In this document: in pieces, positions 4,998-8,050 of the stretch
How the letters are laid out: each line of letters opens with the position of its first letter
Position numbering within the stretch: position 1 is the stretch's first letter
Assembly (NCBI GenBank): GCA_023336855.1
Contig: JAMBLK010000221.1
Location: 1 to 8,050, forward strand
Length of the DNA: 8,050 bases
Origin: Actinomycetes bacterium
GTDB taxonomy: Bacteria > Actinomycetota > Acidimicrobiia > Spongiisociales > UBA5794
Direction: 5' to 3'
Translations under genes and position numbers: made by a program
The notes under the pieces: model-generated
Database searches by the model: none
Seen by the model: only the letters and a program-made list of their open reading frames with translations
What the model was told of the DNA's origin: nothing

Positions 4998-7763
4998 CTA
5001 CTCGGCGCAGATCTCCAGGATCGCGTCGCCGTGGGCCTCGAGTTTCGCCGGGCCAATGCCGGGGACGGCGGCCAGTTGGGTCTCGGTCTGCGGGCGGATC
5101 CCTGCGATCGTCTCGATCGTTGCGTCGTGAAGGATCACGTACGCCGGCATCCCCGTCGCTCGGGCGGTCTCGAGCCGCCACGCCTTCAGTCGCTCCACGA
5201 GATCAGCGTCGGGCGTCACGCTGTCGGGTGTCGGTGTGAGCTCTCCTTTGCGATCCCCTTCCTTGATCTCGTCGCCCCATCGAACCTGGAATTGTCCTCC
5301 GCCTTCGACTTCGAGCCATACGCCGAACGCGTCGATCTCTGCGACGACCCCGCTGATCCCGCCGGAGACGCCGACGGTGTCGCCCGCGGCAACGCCGATC
5401 CCCTTCGTCTTGCGCTCCGACCGCCTCTTTCGCCTCGTCGGTTCCGGTTCGACCGTTCGTGACGCCTCCCCTGTGAGTTCCTCCAGGAACCGGGACGGGT
5501 TGTCCGCGTCGGACAGGATCGTGACCTGTTTGATACCTCGCGTGATCGCAACGTGGAGGATCCGTCGTTCCTCTTCGATGTCGGTCGCGAGATCATGTGG
5601 GAGAAGGCCCCGGTCCACACCGAACACGATCACGTGGTTCCACTCCAGGCCCTTCGCTCGATGCACCGTTGACAGGGTCACTCCTTCCGAACCCGATCGG
5701 CCGATCATCTCAGAGAGCCAGGATTCGAAGTCTGAGGCGGTCGGATGGATCGCCGCTGCGCGGCGGAGCGCTACGAGGTCGTCGGACTGCGCTGATCGGT
5801 CGGCGCGGTTCCGGCCGCTGTCGAGCGCGAGCGCCGAGGACTCCAATCCGACGCGCCGGACGACAACGTCGAGGAGTGCACCTGCATCGTCGTGTTCGGC
5901 GGCGATCGCCACACGTTCCAGGTCGTCCACGAAGCCATCCCACCGCTGCGCCTGCTTGCCGGCCAGATCGCTCCCCGCCGTCACCACCCCGCTCAGGTCG
6001 AAGATGCGTCGCCTCCCCAGCAGGTCGACGGCGAGTCGGTTGAGTCCCCGTGACGGTCTGCGAACCGCAGTCATGAGGTCTGCACGTTCCATGTGTTCCG
6101 GATCGAGGCCGAGACGCATCCAGGCAAGCGTCGCCGAGACCACGGTGCGGGTGAGGATCGCCCGACCGATCGGCGACGTGAACGGCACGGACCGTTCGGC
6201 GAGGGCGACGTGAACCGGGAGGAGAGCAGAGTTCACGCGAGCTAGAACGGCGACGTCGGATGGAGCAGAGTCATTGAGCCAAGCATCGACCCGATCCGCC
6301 GCGTCGAGAGCGAGATGGTCTCCGTCCACACGTTCGACCCCGAATGCCTCCGTCCCATCGACTGCACCAACGGCCGCCGTAATCGTCTTGTCGATCCTCC
6401 GATCGTTGTACGAGAGGAGGTTCGTAGCCGCGGTAACAACGGGGACCGGACATCGGTAGTTGACCTCCAGGGGATGCGAATCGGCCCCCGGGAAGATCCG
6501 GTCGTAGTCGATGAGATAGCCCGGGTCGGCGCCTGCATATCCGTAGATCGTCTGATCGTCATCGCCGACACCGAATACGTTGAGTTGTGGAGATGCAAGG
6601 AGACGGATGAGGAGCAGATAGGCGCCGGTGAGGTCCTGGAACTCGTCGACGAGCACGTGCCGGCATCGGTCTTGCCATCGGTGCCGGAGCTCCGGATCGG
6701 TGAGCAGCGCCTCGATCGCACCGTAGACCTGTTCGTCGAAATCCGCTTCGCCACGGCGCTTCAGGCGATCCCTGTACTCCTCGTATATCGTCGAGAAGCC
6801 GGGGACGTCGTCACGCCCTTCCTCGACGGCCTCCGGTTGACGCAGAGCGATCCTCACCTCCGCGAGTGCCTCGATGTACGGGCCGACGGTGTCGGTGTTG
6901 GGTCGTCGCGGTGCCTGCACGATGGGGTCGAGGCGTGATCGCACTTCTCGCTCGTCGAGAAGTTGCAGGTTGCCCCGGGCGTCGCGGAGGATCTCCCAAC
7001 CGAGAGAATGGACGGTTCGGATCAGAGCGCCACCGGCGGCGCCTGCCCGCTGCCGCAACTCTGCCGCCGCCTTCGTGTTGTATGCGAGCGCACAGACCGT
7101 CGAAGGTTCGATCGCCCTATCGTCGAGGAGATGGCGAAGACGGGCAGTGAGCGTCCGGGTCTTGCCGGACCCGGCAGGAGCGATGATCCGTGCCGGTCCA
7201 GAGGCGTGGTTGGCTGCGGCGGCTTGGTCGGGGGCGAGCCCCCCATCGATCAACTGCTCAGCAGGCACCGACTCGAGGCCTCCCAACGTCACGGTCTCGG
7301 CGTGCACGACGGTATCACTCGTGTCGATCGGCCTCCGGGGACCGCCGTCGATCCATGCGGGTGTTCCGTCGGGCAGGAAGACGTCGGCGGGACCTCCTTC
7401 GGTGGCCCCGATCGCTGCCGCCTTGACCGCCCACCACCACTTGAGATCAGTATCCCGACCGTCGTAGCTGTTGGCCCACACAAGGAAGTGGAGTCGTTCG
7501 AGAGGGAAGACGAAAGTGGAGCCGACCTCGTGGGGGCTGCGGTCCTCGATCTCAGGAAGGCGGAGCGCGGTGGGGTCGATTCCGAGCTCGATGACGACGC
7601 GTTCCCTGCTCGACCACGCACGATGAAGACGGTCAATCGCTGCACCCGGATCGGCGAGGGTCGCCTCATCGACGAGCACGAGCGACGCCCCTTCCCACGG
7701 TCCGGGAACGGGAGCGCCCGCTTCGATCACAACGGATCGTCCAAGTATTTCGGGGGCAGTCAC
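4998..7763 (-). CDS. UvrD/PcrA-like superfamily 1A DNA helicase with HRDC domain
   Basis: A 921-residue ATP-dependent 3'-5' type DNA helicase. Motifs in order: Q motif LAPDQ (176-180), Walker A APAGSGKT (195-202), Ia around ALAYNTKAAAELR (225-237), Ib TVHSLG (250-255), Walker B LVDEFQD (371-377), III GDDDQTIYGYAGA (400-412), IV LEVNYRCP (432-439), V TLSTVHRAKGLEW (696-708) and VI EEERRILHVAITRG (730-743, with the arginine finger). Before the motor is an unrecognised region of about 170 residues containing a Trp-rich KWWWAVK patch and DGTPAWIDGGPR. After it come a basic linker (776-787), an SH3/Tudor-like small barrel (about 788-838) and an HRDC domain (about 853-921). Mycobacterial UvrD2 also ends in HRDC, but its four-cysteine motif is absent here. 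Start is GTG at 7763; no methionine occurs at residues 2-500. Role in DNA repair is inferred. Confidence 0.92.
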   Translation of the reverse strand: MTAPEILGRSVVIEAGAPVPGPWEGASLVLVDEATLADPGAAIDRLHRAWSSRERVVIELGIDPTALRLPEIEDRSPHEVGSTFVFPLERLHFLVWANSYDGRDTDLKWWWAVKAAAIGATEGGPADVFLPDGTPAWIDGGPRRPIDTSDTVVHAETVTLGGLESVPAEQLIDGGLAPDQAAAANHASGPARIIAPAGSGKTRTLTARLRHLLDDRAIEPSTVCALAYNTKAAAELRQRAGAAGGALIRTVHSLGWEILRDARGNLQLLDEREVRSRLDPIVQAPRRPNTDTVGPYIEALAEVRIALRQPEAVEEGRDDVPGFSTIYEEYRDRLKRRGEADFDEQVYGAIEALLTDPELRHRWQDRCRHVLVDEFQDLTGAYLLLIRLLASPQLNVFGVGDDDQTIYGYAGADPGYLIDYDRIFPGADSHPLEVNYRCPVPVVTAATNLLSYNDRRIDKTITAAVGAVDGTEAFGVERVDGDHLALDAADRVDAWLNDSAPSDVAVLARVNSALLPVHVALAERSVPFTSPIGRAILTRTVVSATLAWMRLGLDPEHMERADLMTAVRRPSRGLNRLAVDLLGRRRIFDLSGVVTAGSDLAGKQAQRWDGFVDDLERVAIAAEHDDAGALLDVVVRRVGLESSALALDSGRNRADRSAQSDDLVALRRAAAIHPTASDFESWLSEMIGRSGSEGVTLSTVHRAKGLEWNHVIVFGVDRGLLPHDLATDIEEERRILHVAITRGIKQVTILSDADNPSRFLEELTGEASRTVEPEPTRRKRRSERKTKGIGVAAGDTVGVSGGISGVVAEIDAFGVWLEVEGGGQFQVRWGDEIKEGDRKGELTPTPDSVTPDADLVERLKAWRLETARATGMPAYVILHDATIETIAGIRPQTETQLAAVPGIGPAKLEAHGDAILEICAE

Positions 7764-7770
7764 AATGGCG

Positions 7771-7776
7771 AGGTTA
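7771..7776 (-). promoter_or_regulatory. -10 box for probable leaderless helicase transcript
   Basis: On the minus strand TAACCT (TANNNT pattern) ends 7 bases before the GTG start of the helicase gene. That is the same spacing as the -10 box of the plus-strand gene at 3549. No Shine-Dalgarno lies before the GTG. Transcription from here would start at the start codon. The box is about 38 bp from the nearest PadR operator edge, so repressor bound there could reach the RNA polymerase upstream contact zone. Confidence 0.45.
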
Positions 7777-7813
7777 GGGCGAGCCTGTGACGTGAAACGA
7801 AGAGTGGCGGTTG

Positions 7814-7853
7814 CTATATCGAAACGATATAGTTATATCGATTCGATATATCG
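7814..7853. promoter_or_regulatory. Tandem palindromic operators of the PadR-type regulator
   Basis: Two copies of TATATCG-N3-CGATATA lie side by side: 7815-7831 (spacer AAA, arms extended to 8 bp by C7814/G7832) and 7834-7850 (spacer ATT). Their centres are 19 bp apart. The second runs into another perfect palindrome, CGATATATCG (7844-7853), which touches the GGAG ribosome site of the padR gene. A plausible padR promoter, TTGCTA (7811-7816) with TATATC (7834-7839) at 17 bp, and an alternative -10 TATAGT (7828-7833), are covered by the sites. Binding would therefore block padR transcription: typical negative autoregulation. Confidence 0.72.
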
Positions 7854-7863
7854 GAGACCATAC

Positions 7864-8050
7864 GTGCTCGATTTCGCCATCCTTGGACTGCTTCGTGAAC
7901 AGCCGCGACACGGCTACGAACTGAAGCGCGCCCTCGGCGATCTCGGCTTCTGGCAGGTCTCGTTTGGATCTCTCTACCCGGCGCTCCGGCGCCTGGAGAA
8001 ACGGGGGTTCATCGAGGCGGCCAAAGGCGAGGGACGCCGGAAGGCCTACC
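7864..8050 (+). CDS. PadR family transcriptional regulator (5' part, cut by window end)
   Basis: The first 62 codons of a PadR-family repressor; the rest lies beyond the window. The N-terminal winged helix is clear: FAILGLLREQPRHGYELKRAL (residues 4-24), then GFWQVSFGSLYPALRRLEKRG (28-48) with the recognition helix, and the wing start GEGRRKAY. PadR proteins are small dimeric repressors that respond to ligands such as phenolics or drugs and often control transporter genes; the effector here is unknown. Start is GTG at 7864, supported by GGAG (7853-7856) 7 bases upstream. It is transcribed away from the helicase gene across a 100-bp gap holding two palindromic operators, so autoregulation is likely. 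The C-terminal dimerisation helix, which would tell the PadR subfamily, is not visible. Confidence 0.92.
   Translation, partial: MLDFAILGLLREQPRHGYELKRALGDLGFWQVSFGSLYPALRRLEKRGFIEAAKGEGRRKAY

Noticed and set aside
6963..7790. 275-codon plus-strand frame opposite the helicase N-terminal region
   Set aside because: Shadow of high-GC codon bias; the minus-strand frame carries all helicase motifs and is continuous for 921 codons.

Overview
The window is GC-rich chromosomal DNA with GTG starts, very tight gene spacing and -10 boxes that sit directly before start codons. The SSB tail ends DEAPF, there is a UvrD-type helicase with a C-terminal HRDC domain, a PadR regulator, and a pyridoxamine-phosphate-oxidase-like protein of the FMN/F420-binding superfamily. 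Together these point to an actinobacterium, perhaps an uncultured, Acidimicrobiia-like lineage. That placement is an inference; no rRNA gene is present to settle it.

Positions 1-2025 (minus strand): the classic ribosomal/replication operon rpsF-ssb-rpsR-rplI (S6, SSB, S18, L9), read right to left. It ends at a perfect 16-bp hairpin terminator at 145-180. rpsR and rplI overlap by 4 bases (ATGA), and the rpsR Shine-Dalgarno overlaps the ssb stop. The rpsF leader carries several consecutive hairpins, a plausible site for S6:S18 autoregulation. Upstream of it lie two near-identical 41-bp repeats, 71 bp apart, each with an operator-like palindrome. Positions 1-144 hold no credible gene but show nested inverted and imperfect direct repeats.

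Positions 2026-3368 (minus strand): panB (ketopantoate hydroxymethyltransferase, pantothenate/CoA pathway) followed 26 bases later by a DUF192 lipoprotein gene. Positions 3549-4989 (plus strand): a PNPOx-like split-barrel flavin/F420 protein, whose end overlaps the start of a predicted lipoprotein made of exactly seven 41-residue beta-propeller blades.

Positions 4998-7763 (minus strand): a 921-residue superfamily 1A (UvrD/PcrA-like) helicase with an unrecognised N-terminal region of about 170 residues, an SH3-like linker and a C-terminal HRDC domain. It converges on the propeller gene with only 8 bases between the stops. Positions 7864-8050 (plus strand): the 5' part of a PadR-family repressor gene, divergent from the helicase. 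The 100-bp gap between them holds two tandem palindromic operators, so PadR probably controls itself and possibly the helicase.

Most of the window is core genome. I see no CRISPR array, transposase, integrase or tRNA. The less ordinary parts are the paired repeats upstream of rpsF, the helicase architecture, the free-standing propeller lipoprotein and the PadR operator pair.
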